DNA of 64,000 bases, taken from assembly GCA_039808765.1 (NCBI GenBank), contig JBDHTQ010000001.1, forward strand, positions 186,001-250,000, in the 5' to 3' direction. Shown here piece by piece: positions 53,116 to 61,562 of this stretch (position 1 is the stretch's first letter; every line of letters begins with the position of its first letter). Made by a program: the position numbers and the translations under genes. The DNA comes from JBDHTQ01 sp039808765 (GTDB taxonomy: Bacteria > Pseudomonadota > Alphaproteobacteria > UBA2400). The notes under the pieces were generated by a model. That model did no database searches and was not told where the DNA came from. It worked only from the letters and a program-made list of their open reading frames with translations.

Positions 53116-54692
53116 TGCGTATCGGTACTCTCACCGTAGCTGGACGATTTACGCTATCTAATATCATTTTTTTGCTTATGATGCTTGTCGGTTTTGTTTT
53201 TTTTGGTGATTATACCGACCGTTTTATAAATAATGAAGTAGCGGCACTACAAAACCAAGCTCAGCTCATGGCCACGACCATTGCAACGATTGCCGTTGAC
53301 GGAACAGAAAATGGCGAAGTTTTACGTACTGACAGTGTGCGTCAAATTATTCGTCGTTTGGTTGGTGTCAATGATGCGCGAACACAAATTTTTTCAACTG
53401 GCTCAATTCTTGTTGCAGATAGCAAATTTCTCATGGGGGGCGGGCGCTATGTACAGGTTGAGCAGCTTCCACCGCCGCATTCGCGCGCAAATTTTATCAT
53501 TGATGGGCAGGAATTGCTCAAAAAAATTGTGGAGTTTTTTCCTTATAAAAGAAGCCTTCCTGTTTATGATGAAAAATCAATGCCGGATATCGGTCAACTA
53601 CAAGATGTGCGTGACGCATTAATGGGGCAGCGGCGCTGGACGTTGTGGCGTACACCCAGCGCACAACTGATGTTAACTGTTGTTGTGCCTATTCAGCGTC
53701 TGAATCAAGTTTCTGGTGCAGTTATGGTGACTCGCGATAGTGCACAAATAGCGCCTGCAATCGTGCAACTCCGCATGGAGGCACTTAAAAGTTTTTTAGG
53801 TGTGCTATTAATTTCGACTGCACTTTCATTTTATCTTGCACAAACGATTGCGCGTCCGCTTAAAAAATTGGCTTCAGCTGCGCGAAGTGCGCGTGATTTA
53901 CGCGGTGTCAAACCTGAGATACCTGATTATTCAAAAAGATCGGATGAAGTGGGCGAGTTGTCTTGGGCGCTTAAAAGTATGACACAAAATCTGTGGATGC
54001 GGCTGGATGCAATTGAAAAATTTGCTGCCGATGTTTCGCACGAACTTAAAAACCCTCTCGCTTCAATTGATAGTGCGCTTCAAACGATTGAACGGATTAA
54101 GGATCCTGATAAAATTCATCAGCTTTTGGAAATTATTACCTTCGATGTGAAGCGGATGGAGCGATTGATTACAGACATCTCTGCGATGTCGCGGTTGGAT
54201 GCAGAATTAATGCGTACTGCCCCAGAAGTTGTTGATTTACGCAATCTTGTTCAAACCATCGTGCAAACAAATTTGAAATACAACAAACGGGTGCGATTAA
54301 CTTATGAACCAGGTTCTTATTTTGTTCATGGCCTTCCCCATCGTTTAGCGCAAGTTATCGAAAATCTGTTGAGCAATGCAATTTCATATTCTTCTGAAAA
54401 CAGTATCGTTGAGGTTAGTATGGGTGGGACTAAGAAAAGCTTTTATGTGCGTGTGGATGATTTTGGTCCCGGAATTTCTGAGGGGAAAGCACAAAAAATC
54501 TTTGAAAGATTTTACACTTCTCGATCAGGGGAGGGAGATTTTGGACAGCATTCTGGCTTAGGTTTAAGTATTTGCAAGCAAATCGTTGAAGGACTTGGTG
54601 GCGAAATCACATGTGAAAATAGAATAGCACCCGCCTCGGGAAAAGTGGAAGGAGCACGTTTTTGTGTCGTTTTACCGTGTGCTACAGTATAA
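53112..54692 (+). CDS. Sensor histidine kinase, ChvG-like
   Basis: 526 residues. Two transmembrane helices flank a periplasmic sensor of about 180 residues, then a HAMP (RPLKKLASAARSARDLRG), the H-box FAADVSHELKNPLASIDSAL with His310, and the ATPase region (ENLLSNAIS; VDDFGPGIS; GLGLSICKQIVEG). The mixed H-box and order with the regulator fit ChvG/ExoS, which senses periplasmic acid or envelope change through ExoR in free-living relatives. ATG 53112 overlaps the regulator stop; a second ATG at 53115 is equally possible. Confidence 0.9.
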   Translation: MMRIGTLTVAGRFTLSNIIFLLMMLVGFVFFGDYTDRFINNEVAALQNQAQLMATTIATIAVDGTENGEVLRTDSVRQIIRRLVGVNDARTQIFSTGSILVADSKFLMGGGRYVQVEQLPPPHSRANFIIDGQELLKKIVEFFPYKRSLPVYDEKSMPDIGQLQDVRDALMGQRRWTLWRTPSAQLMLTVVVPIQRLNQVSGAVMVTRDSAQIAPAIVQLRMEALKSFLGVLLISTALSFYLAQTIARPLKKLASAARSARDLRGVKPEIPDYSKRSDEVGELSWALKSMTQNLWMRLDAIEKFAADVSHELKNPLASIDSALQTIERIKDPDKIHQLLEIITFDVKRMERLITDISAMSRLDAELMRTAPEVVDLRNLVQTIVQTNLKYNKRVRLTYEPGSYFVHGLPHRLAQVIENLLSNAISYSSENSIVEVSMGGTKKSFYVRVDDFGPGISEGKAQKIFERFYTSRSGEGDFGQHSGLGLSICKQIVEGLGGEITCENRIAPASGKVEGARFCVVLPCATV

Positions 54693-54783
54693 AATCACTC
54701 TTTCGCAAATGGTTGGAATAAGGTAATAAGATTGCATCATGATGGGGTGAATGCTTATCACCTGTACGGCAAGGAGCCTCTCA

Positions 54784-55293
54784 ATGCGTTATACTCATTT
54801 GGTTGGTTTTTTTATTTCACTAATTTTTTTGTCGTCATCATTTTTCGTCCCCTACGCTCATGCAACATTGCCAGCGTGTGTTAACATGCAAGAGCGCGAG
54901 GCGATGGCTGTTCGTTCTTTCCAATCCTACCTTATGGTCGCTGCTGTGGCGTGCAATCAAGCACAAGCTTATAATGATTTTGCCATGCGTTATCGCGATC
55001 AAATGAATCCGACGGTTAGCGGGTTACGCGCTTATTTCAGCCGAAACTATGCAGGCTCAGGAGAAAAAAAGCTGAATGATTTTATTACTAATTTGGCAAA
55101 TGTATGGTCGCAGGTGCATATGAACAATATGCAAGGATATTGCAAGCAAACGTGGGATACGATGTGGCATTTAACCCATGGGCGCCGTGCAACGCTGGAT
55201 AATTTTCGTCACGCGGTCTTCGAAAATGCGACATCCCCTGTGATTTCCGGGAATCTATGTGGTGAGCTGGTTCCTGGCATTACGCCGCGCTAG
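54784..55293 (+). CDS. Secreted conserved hypothetical protein
   Basis: 169 residues from ATG 54784 (AGGAG 7 bases before). A Sec signal peptide (TLVGFF-type stretch HLVGFFISLIFLSSSFFVPY, cleavage after AHA) precedes a mature part with four cysteines: LPACVNM, AACNQ, GYCKQT and NLCGEL. REAMAVRSFQSYLMVAAVAC is the recognisable segment of a small alphaproteobacterial secreted family of unknown role. It follows the ChvG-like kinase by 91 bases and precedes the glycosyltransferase, so it could be a periplasmic partner of that system. Confidence 0.65.
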   Translation: MRYTHLVGFFISLIFLSSSFFVPYAHATLPACVNMQEREAMAVRSFQSYLMVAAVACNQAQAYNDFAMRYRDQMNPTVSGLRAYFSRNYAGSGEKKLNDFITNLANVWSQVHMNNMQGYCKQTWDTMWHLTHGRRATLDNFRHAVFENATSPVISGNLCGELVPGITPR

Positions 55294-55322
55294 TTAAATT
55301 TTTTGAGTGAAGAGGTTCTGCG

Positions 55323-56954
55323 ATGAATAAGCGGCAGCATTTTCCTCTGCTCAGTAGCCCTTATTTGTATGTTGCTTTGATTTTGACTCTGATGGGATGC
55401 GTTGCTGTTTCGCTTCATGCCTTGATTTTTTCTTTTACCACGGATGATGCCTTTATCTCGTTTCGTTATGTCGAGCGCTATATAATTGGCAAGGGGCTTA
55501 CGTTTAATGATGGTGAATATGTGGAAGGATTTTCTAATCCTTTATGGGTTTTCCTTCTGATTGGATTAAAGCAGGTGACAGGGATTTCTGTTGTCGTGCT
55601 TTCTAAGTTCTTGGGTTATGCTGTAACGCTGCTGACCTTTCTGACGATCTGGCTTATGGCAAGAATCGTGACGTTACAAATTGCGTCACGCGTATTTTTG
55701 AGTGCGGGGTTAATGCTTTTTATCACACCGAGTTTGCATGTTTATGCACCCCTTGGTTTAGAAGCCCCTTTGCTGATGATGCTGTTGACTGCAGGGATGG
55801 CTTGCACGCTTAAGGCCATCATCGCTCACATGCCGCAAAAATCTGATGTCTGTTTGAGGATTGCTGCTTTGATATTTGGCTTGGTGGGGATAACACGCCC
55901 CGAGGGCGTACTTTATGCTTTTTTTTGGTGGATTGGCGTAACGCTGTGGCTGTTATGGTTTTTGCCTTTCTCTCAGGTTGTCTGGCGCGCATTGATAGCA
56001 GGTTTTATTGCTGTATTTCCCGCTGCAGCTTATGAAATTTTTCGTTTTCACTATTATGGCGCTTGGGTGCCCAACACAGCGATTGCTAAAGTTAAGGGTC
56101 AATTTGGTGATTTACCCTTTGTCAGTGAATGGTGTCCATGGCTTCCGCCATTATTTCTTATGCTTGGTCTGGTACTGGCGCTCTTTTTTTCCGTGAGGCG
56201 TGCTGATGGTGAAGGCAAAGCTACGCACTCACTTACCCCAATGCTGCTTTTTGTGCCGCCTGTTGTGGCCGGGATAATTTTTGCTGTCTACGCTGGTACC
56301 GATTGGATGATGTTTGGTCGCTTCATTTTTCCATTTTGGCCGCTGGTCGTTTTTCCGTTATGCGTTGTGCTTGAATATTTTTTTATGCGCGCTGATCTTT
56401 CCTTATGGGGACGCACAGTTTTGCGTAGCATGATGATTGGGGGATCATTTTGTAGTTGGCTGATTGTGGCGACGCCTTTTCTTCGTAATGAAGGTCTTGC
56501 GCCATCACTGATGCGTGGTGCTGATGCGTCTGTCTTGGGGCACTGGATTGCTGATTCTTGTCCACGGCCGCTGACCATCGCGACCAACCGGCTTGGTGCA
56601 GTGAGTTATTACGGCGAACAGCATACATACTGGGATATTCTTGGGTTAACTGATCGTGCGCAAGCCTTGGCGTTGCGCAGCGCTTATGCATCGGGAAAAG
56701 CGCATGAAGAAATTGTTATGCAAATCTACAAAGACATGATTTTAGGGCGTAAGCCAGACCTGATGCTGGTAGCAAAATATCCTAAACTTGATTTGAACGA
56801 ACCTGATTATAGCCCTGAATACCTTAAACTGCTCGAGAATTACGCCTTTATCAAGCGCTTTAAAGAAGGGAAAGCAGGCAATATGGATGTATGGCAGCGT
56901 CGCGATCGACCTGATTCTTGCGTGACCCAACACGCGCAGGGGGCTATAAATTAG
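55323..56954 (+). CDS. GT-C type membrane glycosyltransferase
   Basis: 543 residues with about ten transmembrane helices in the first 380 residues and a periplasmic C-terminal domain. The signature SFTTDDAFISFRYVERYI, then GLTFNDGEYVEGFSNPLWVF, is the GT-C catalytic Asp-Asp (DDAFISFRY) and acceptor loop found in polyprenyl-phosphate sugar transferases such as mycobacterial AftB-like enzymes. A late loop has RLGAVSYYGEQHTYWDILGL. It should transfer a sugar from an undecaprenyl-phosphate carrier to an envelope acceptor; donor and acceptor are unknown. Last gene of the series that starts at 51336. Confidence 0.78.
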   Translation: MNKRQHFPLLSSPYLYVALILTLMGCVAVSLHALIFSFTTDDAFISFRYVERYIIGKGLTFNDGEYVEGFSNPLWVFLLIGLKQVTGISVVVLSKFLGYAVTLLTFLTIWLMARIVTLQIASRVFLSAGLMLFITPSLHVYAPLGLEAPLLMMLLTAGMACTLKAIIAHMPQKSDVCLRIAALIFGLVGITRPEGVLYAFFWWIGVTLWLLWFLPFSQVVWRALIAGFIAVFPAAAYEIFRFHYYGAWVPNTAIAKVKGQFGDLPFVSEWCPWLPPLFLMLGLVLALFFSVRRADGEGKATHSLTPMLLFVPPVVAGIIFAVYAGTDWMMFGRFIFPFWPLVVFPLCVVLEYFFMRADLSLWGRTVLRSMMIGGSFCSWLIVATPFLRNEGLAPSLMRGADASVLGHWIADSCPRPLTIATNRLGAVSYYGEQHTYWDILGLTDRAQALALRSAYASGKAHEEIVMQIYKDMILGRKPDLMLVAKYPKLDLNEPDYSPEYLKLLENYAFIKRFKEGKAGNMDVWQRRDRPDSCVTQHAQGAIN

Positions 56955-56977
56955 TTTTATCTTTTACGCTTAACCCA

Positions 56978-57005
56978 TTGACTTGAGGGCGTAGGTAGCT
57001 ATCCT
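56978..57005 (+). promoter_or_regulatory. Predicted sigma-70 promoter of sdhCDA
   Basis: -35 TTGACT (56978-56983), a 16-base spacer and -10 TATCCT (57000-57005), giving a leader of about 30 bases before sdhC. Confidence 0.6.
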
Positions 57006-57040
57006 TGCGGTGTTTAAACATCTTACTGATGAGGGCGCTC

Positions 57041-57454
57041 ATGAACGAGACTAACCGATCTTCACCAAGACCAAGGCCACTGTCCCCTCATCTGCAGATT
57101 TATCGCCCTCAGATAACTTCTGTGCTTTCGATTTTACACCGCGCTACGGGTATGGCATTGGCATTTGGCGGCTTTTTGCTTACCTTATGGCTGATGGCGA
57201 TTGCTTTTTACAGCCCGGTTTGGGATGTGTTTTTTAACGTGATGAATAGCATGGTCGGTCGTATTATTCTGATGGGGCTAAGCTGGTGCTTGGCGTTCCA
57301 TTTTTATGCGGGTATTCGTCACCTGCGTTGGGATAGTGTAAAGGGAATGGATTTACCTTCCGTTTATCGGAGTGGTTATCTGGTGATTGCTTTGTCCACT
57401 ATTACCACGCTCGTCATCTGGATCTACGGTTTTTATCAGTATTCTTTGCGTTAA
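57041..57454 (+). CDS. sdhC: Succinate dehydrogenase cytochrome b556 subunit
   Basis: 137 residues from ATG 57041 (GAGGG before it). RPLSPHLQIYRPQITSVLSI with HRATGMAL is the quinone-site and haem-region signature of SdhC, and HFYAGIRHLRWD the second. Three transmembrane helices anchor complex II in the inner membrane. Longer starts at 57005 and 57029 lack a ribosome site. Confidence 0.94.
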   Translation: MNETNRSSPRPRPLSPHLQIYRPQITSVLSILHRATGMALAFGGFLLTLWLMAIAFYSPVWDVFFNVMNSMVGRIILMGLSWCLAFHFYAGIRHLRWDSVKGMDLPSVYRSGYLVIALSTITTLVIWIYGFYQYSLR

Positions 57455-57467
57455 GAAGGGATAAGAA

Positions 57468-57854
57468 ATGACCTGCCCTATATCGAAATTAGCGGGAACC
57501 TCAGGCTGCTCGAGCGATCACCAGCGCGCCAGTTTTCATTGGCGGATGCAACGCGTGAGCGCTTTGGTGTTGTTGGCACTTACTCCGTGGTTTGTTCTTA
57601 GTTTGCTTTTTCAGATCAGCAGCGATATCGAAAATATTCGTTTCTGGCTTTCTCAGCCGTACACGGCCTTTACGATGGGCTTGTTTGTTCTTATCAGCTT
57701 CTGGCATGGGGCACAGGGCATGCAAGTTGTCATTGAAGATTATGTTCACACTGTCTGTGTGCGTCTTGCTCTGATTAAAATTTTCAACATTGCCAGTTTG
57801 GTTTTTGCTCTGCTTGGTGTTGGGGCAGTTATTAAATTGGTTTTGAATTCCTAA
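57468..57854 (+). CDS. sdhD: Succinate dehydrogenase membrane anchor subunit SdhD
   Basis: 128 residues with three transmembrane helices. FHWRMQRVSALVLLALTPWF opens the first helix, and FWHGAQGMQVVIEDYVH gives the haem-ligand His and the quinone-site Tyr-containing DY. It holds the SdhAB catalytic part on the membrane. 13 bases after sdhC, 16 before sdhA. Confidence 0.92.
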   Translation: MTCPISKLAGTSGCSSDHQRASFHWRMQRVSALVLLALTPWFVLSLLFQISSDIENIRFWLSQPYTAFTMGLFVLISFWHGAQGMQVVIEDYVHTVCVRLALIKIFNIASLVFALLGVGAVIKLVLNS

Positions 57855-57870
57855 AATAAGGGAGCCAGCC

Positions 57871-59664
57871 ATGGCACAAAGTTATCCAATTACCGACCAT
57901 GAGTATGATGTCGTTGTTGTAGGCGCTGGCGGTGCAGGGTTGCGTGCAACGTTTGGTATGGCTGAAAAAGGGCTGCGTACAGCCTGTTTGACGAAAGTTT
58001 TTCCTACGCGTTCCCACACGGTTGCTGCGCAAGGTGGTATTTCTGCGGCGTTGGGGAATATGGGTGAGGATGATTGGCGTTTTCATATGTATGATACCGT
58101 AAAAGGATCGGATTGGCTGGGCGACCAAGATGCCATTGAATATATGTGTAAAGAGGCAATTCCTGCCGTGGTAGAGCTTGAGCATTACGGGGTGCCTTTT
58201 TCGCGCACACCCGAGGGCAAAATTTATCAGCGCGCGTTTGGCGGGATGACCTCTCACTACGGAAAGAGCACGGCGTATCGCACGTGTGCTGCTGCTGATC
58301 GCACAGGTCATGCTATTTTGCATACGCTTTACACGCAGGCTTTGCGTCATCAGGCCGAATTTTTTGTCGAATACTTTGCCCTCGACCTTATCATGGATGA
58401 AGAAGGTATTTGCCGTGGTGTTATTGCCCTTAATATGGATGACGGCAGCCTGCATCGTTTCCGCGGGCATTTGGTTGTGCTGGCAACGGGTGGTTATGGG
58501 CGCGCCTACTTCTCATGTACATCGGCACACACCTGTACAGGGGACGGCGGTGGTATGATTTTACGCGCTGGTTTGCCGTTACAGGATATGGAGTTTGTGC
58601 AATTCCACCCAACAGGGGTTTATGGAGCAGGCTGTTTAATCACCGAGGGTGTTCGCGGAGAAGGCGGCTATTTGACCAACGCCAAGGGTGAACGCTTTAT
58701 GGAGCGTTATGCACCTTCCGCAAAAGATCTTGCGTCGCGTGACGTGGTAAGTCGCTCAATGACAGTTGAAATTCGCGAAGGGCGTGGTTGCGGCTCTCAT
58801 CAGGATCATATCCATTTGCATCTTGAGCATTTACCAGCTGAGATTATTCATCAACGCCTGCCAGGTATTGCGGAAACTGCTCGCGTTTTTGCAGGTGTAG
58901 ATGTTACAAAGGCACCCATCCCTGTTTTGCCAACGGTGCATTATAACATGGGTGGAATTCCTACCAATTACCATGGTGAGGTTGTTAAACCGAGAGATGG
59001 AAATCCTGATGCTGTGGTGCCCGGGTTAATGGCCATTGGTGAGGCTGCTTGTGTATCGGTGCATGGTGCCAATCGACTGGGTTCTAATTCGCTGCTGGAC
59101 CTAGTGGTGTTTGGTCGTGCTGCAGCCAATCGTGCCGCTGAAATTGTGAAAAAAGATACCCCACACAAAACCCTTGCCCCGAGTAATGCTGACGCATGCC
59201 TAAGTCGTCTTGACCATATTCGCTACAATAAACAGGAAATTAGCACTGCTGATCTTCGTTTGGAAATGCAGCGCGTCATGCAAAACAATTGTGCGGTTTT
59301 CCGTACGGGCGATGTTTTGCAAGAAGGTGTCAGCAAAATGAAAGAGGTATGGGCCAAGCGTCCTGGGTTGGGTGTGGTTGATAAATCATTGATCTGGAAC
59401 TCGGATTTGATTGAAACGCTTGAGCTTGATAACCTTATGGGACAAGCGATGGTTACCATTATCAGTGCTGAAAATCGCAAAGAATCACGCGGAGCACACG
59501 CGCGTGAAGATTATCCTAACCGTGATGATCAAGAGTGGATGAAGCATACTGTTTCTTCCCTTGATTGCTCATCGGGTGCTGTGGCACTGGATTATCGTCC
59601 TGTGCATCTTTATACATTGACGAATGAGTGTGAAGTGGTTCAGCCTAAGGCGCGCGTATATTAA
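57871..59664 (+). CDS. sdhA: Succinate dehydrogenase flavoprotein subunit
   Basis: 597 residues. FAD is bound by VVVGAGGAGLRATFGMAEKG, and RSHTVAAQGGISAAL carries the histidine that links FAD covalently. HPTGVYGAGCLITEGVRGEG is the active-site loop with the catalytic region, and VHGANRLGSNSLLDLVVFGR, then the capping and C-terminal helical domain, follow. It oxidises succinate in the TCA cycle and passes electrons to SdhB. No sdhB follows; the next gene is on the other strand. Confidence 0.98.
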   Translation: MAQSYPITDHEYDVVVVGAGGAGLRATFGMAEKGLRTACLTKVFPTRSHTVAAQGGISAALGNMGEDDWRFHMYDTVKGSDWLGDQDAIEYMCKEAIPAVVELEHYGVPFSRTPEGKIYQRAFGGMTSHYGKSTAYRTCAAADRTGHAILHTLYTQALRHQAEFFVEYFALDLIMDEEGICRGVIALNMDDGSLHRFRGHLVVLATGGYGRAYFSCTSAHTCTGDGGGMILRAGLPLQDMEFVQFHPTGVYGAGCLITEGVRGEGGYLTNAKGERFMERYAPSAKDLASRDVVSRSMTVEIREGRGCGSHQDHIHLHLEHLPAEIIHQRLPGIAETARVFAGVDVTKAPIPVLPTVHYNMGGIPTNYHGEVVKPRDGNPDAVVPGLMAIGEAACVSVHGANRLGSNSLLDLVVFGRAAANRAAEIVKKDTPHKTLAPSNADACLSRLDHIRYNKQEISTADLRLEMQRVMQNNCAVFRTGDVLQEGVSKMKEVWAKRPGLGVVDKSLIWNSDLIETLELDNLMGQAMVTIISAENRKESRGAHAREDYPNRDDQEWMKHTVSSLDCSSGAVALDYRPVHLYTLTNECEVVQPKARVY

Positions 59665-59783
59665 AAGACCTGCCTCATTGCTGAATATTTTGTGCAACGT
59701 CATTTGTGTAAAAGGATATTCTTGACGGCGGTCATGGTTTGTCGTGTTGAAAAGGACGACACTTTAATCCATATTTGCAGCGA

Positions 59784-60713
59784 TTATTCTTTCTTCTCGT
59801 GATGCGGCATGCTTTTACCTGATTCAAAATATTGAGGGTGTTGAGCCATTAGAACAGCGCCTAAAATATACAATCCAACGCCCAGAAGTGCATAGAGAGA
59901 GGGGGTTTCAACAAGCATACTTATGCCAATAAAAATAGAACCAATTGAATAGATACATGCCCACAAAGGATCAACAATGTAGTATGGCCCTCTGAGCAAT
60001 GCTTTAATCATCATGATCATAAAGACAGGAGCGGCGCACCCCATGCAGAGGGCAATTGCAATAATCTTGGTATCAAATAATGCCTTGTAGCCATTCGGAT
60101 CAGAGATAAAGGCATAAATAAAGAGGAAAATACTGCTCAACAGCCAGACCATTGTAAGAGTAATAGACATATCAATCTGGCGAGATTTTACGCGAAAACC
60201 ATAATTAACCAGCGTATTTAAAATTGCACCGATAAGCACATATAACGGCCATTGATTTGATGTATTCATCATTTCAGCAGGGCCAGCATAATGACTAAGC
60301 CCCATTAAAGCTGCACCACCAACATAGAGACCAATACCAAAAATCGCCAAGATTTTTGAGCGCTCGTGCGCGATAAATAATCCAATAATCAGTGATGAAA
60401 GAGAGTAGATACAGGCCCAAAGTGGATCAACCAGCGAAATTGGTCCCGCTTTTAGCGCAAGACTAAAAAAGAGAAAAACACCGAATAAGCCTGCTGCAAT
60501 AAGTGATAAAACAACAAACTCATTTGTTTTTAGCGTCACTTGCCATCCTGATCGTTTTTTGATTAGGGTTGTTGAGCCGATGACAATTGTTGATGCAACC
60601 AGCACAGCGAAGGAAAACCACGCCAGTCCGACCGATTGAAGCGCAATTTTATAGCCATAATTTGACAAGACATTTAACGTCGCGCCGAGCACAACAAGTA
60701 AGACCCAAGACAT
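59784..60713 (-). CDS. DMT-superfamily transporter with internal duplication
   Basis: 309 residues from ATG 60713 (GGGAG 5 bases before), about ten transmembrane helices. The two halves are clearly related: NVLSNYGYKIALQSVGL and NTLVNYGFRV near the start of each half, and VDPLWACIYS in both at the same position (PISLVDPLWACIYSLSSLII versus PYYIVDPLWACIYSIGSIFI), followed by VGLYILGAVLM-type helices. It matches an EamA-like drug/metabolite exporter, with substrate unknown. Stop is near a small hairpin and the convergent sdhA. Confidence 0.78.
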   Translation of the reverse strand: MSWVLLVVLGATLNVLSNYGYKIALQSVGLAWFSFAVLVASTIVIGSTTLIKKRSGWQVTLKTNEFVVLSLIAAGLFGVFLFFSLALKAGPISLVDPLWACIYSLSSLIIGLFIAHERSKILAIFGIGLYVGGAALMGLSHYAGPAEMMNTSNQWPLYVLIGAILNTLVNYGFRVKSRQIDMSITLTMVWLLSSIFLFIYAFISDPNGYKALFDTKIIAIALCMGCAAPVFMIMMIKALLRGPYYIVDPLWACIYSIGSIFIGISMLVETPSLYALLGVGLYILGAVLMAQHPQYFESGKSMPHHEKKE

Positions 60714-60858
60714 ATACTCACTCCCTCGGTTTAGTCGAAACCTGCAATAATTTGTTGAAAACGTCAATTGACATACCTCAAACTTAACGGCAGTTTTTTA
60801 TGGGACTATGGATTTTTTGCTTTACGCTGATCCAAAGAGTGTCCGGGGGAAAATCGTT

Positions 60859-61314
60859 ATGAGCACAAATCACGAATTTCAAATTCATCGCTTTAATGCG
60901 CTAACCTGTGAGCAGCTATACGCGATTTTGCAGCTTCGTAATGAGGTTTTTGTGGTGGAGCAAAATTGTGTATATCAGGATATGGATGGTTATGATCAGC
61001 AATCGTTACATGTTGTGGGCAATGAAAAAGATGAGCTGATTGCTTATTGCAGAATTTTGCCGGCACAGTTGAAATATGAAGAATGGTCAATCGGTCGGGT
61101 GGTTGTCAAAGCTTCGGCACGCGGAAAAAAAATAGCTCACCAGCTGATGGTTTTTGCCCTCAACGCTATTGAGGAAAGGCAGGGCGCTGCCGTGCGGTTA
61201 TCGGCGCAGTCATATTTATTGAATTTTTATGGTAGTTTGGGGTTTGAAAGCGTCGGAAAATCTTACCTTGAAGATGGTATTCCGCATACAGAAATGCTCA
61301 GGACACTCATTTAG
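60859..61314 (+). CDS. ElaA-like GNAT N-acetyltransferase
   Basis: 151 residues from ATG 60859, behind a G-rich ribosome site. LYAILQLRNEVFVVEQNCVY, then DMDGYDQQSLHVV, is the ElaA signature; IGRVVVKASARGKKIAHQLM is the acetyl-CoA pyrophosphate loop, and NFYGSLGFESVGKSYLEDGI the final strand and helix. It should acetylate a small amine or N-terminus; the substrate is unknown. No neighbour gives context. Confidence 0.85.
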   Translation: MSTNHEFQIHRFNALTCEQLYAILQLRNEVFVVEQNCVYQDMDGYDQQSLHVVGNEKDELIAYCRILPAQLKYEEWSIGRVVVKASARGKKIAHQLMVFALNAIEERQGAAVRLSAQSYLLNFYGSLGFESVGKSYLEDGIPHTEMLRTLI

Positions 61315-61359
61315 GGTGAGGACTTAATAACGAAGCCAAAGCGTGATAGAGAAGAGATG

Positions 61360-61450
61360 GTCGGCAGCAGCGGCTCTATCAGCGCCCATTCCTTATCGTC
61401 CAAATCAAACCGTGTGCTCATGATCCACCTCCGTGAATCTTGAATCACAC
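61360..61450 (-). mobile_element. Truncated IS5-family transposase start (insertion sequence remnant)
   Basis: On the minus strand GGAGG and ATG 61421 open MSTRFDLDDKEWALIEPLLP, the characteristic N-terminus of IS5-family (IS427-like) transposases. The transposase match ends after about 20 codons. Just upstream, GATTCAAGATTCAC (61434-61448 on the plus strand as its complement) could be part of the element's end. No second end and no other transposase part is seen within the window, so this is a fragment left by deletion or by a failed insertion. Confidence 0.75.
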
Positions 61451-61562
61451 CTTCGCAGCTAAGTAAAGTTATTGGGTGCAGAACCTAAACTAAATAATAA
61501 TAATTGATCATTAAATATTAATATGCCTAATTGTAAAGTAGGCAGTACCAAAAGGGGGCGTA

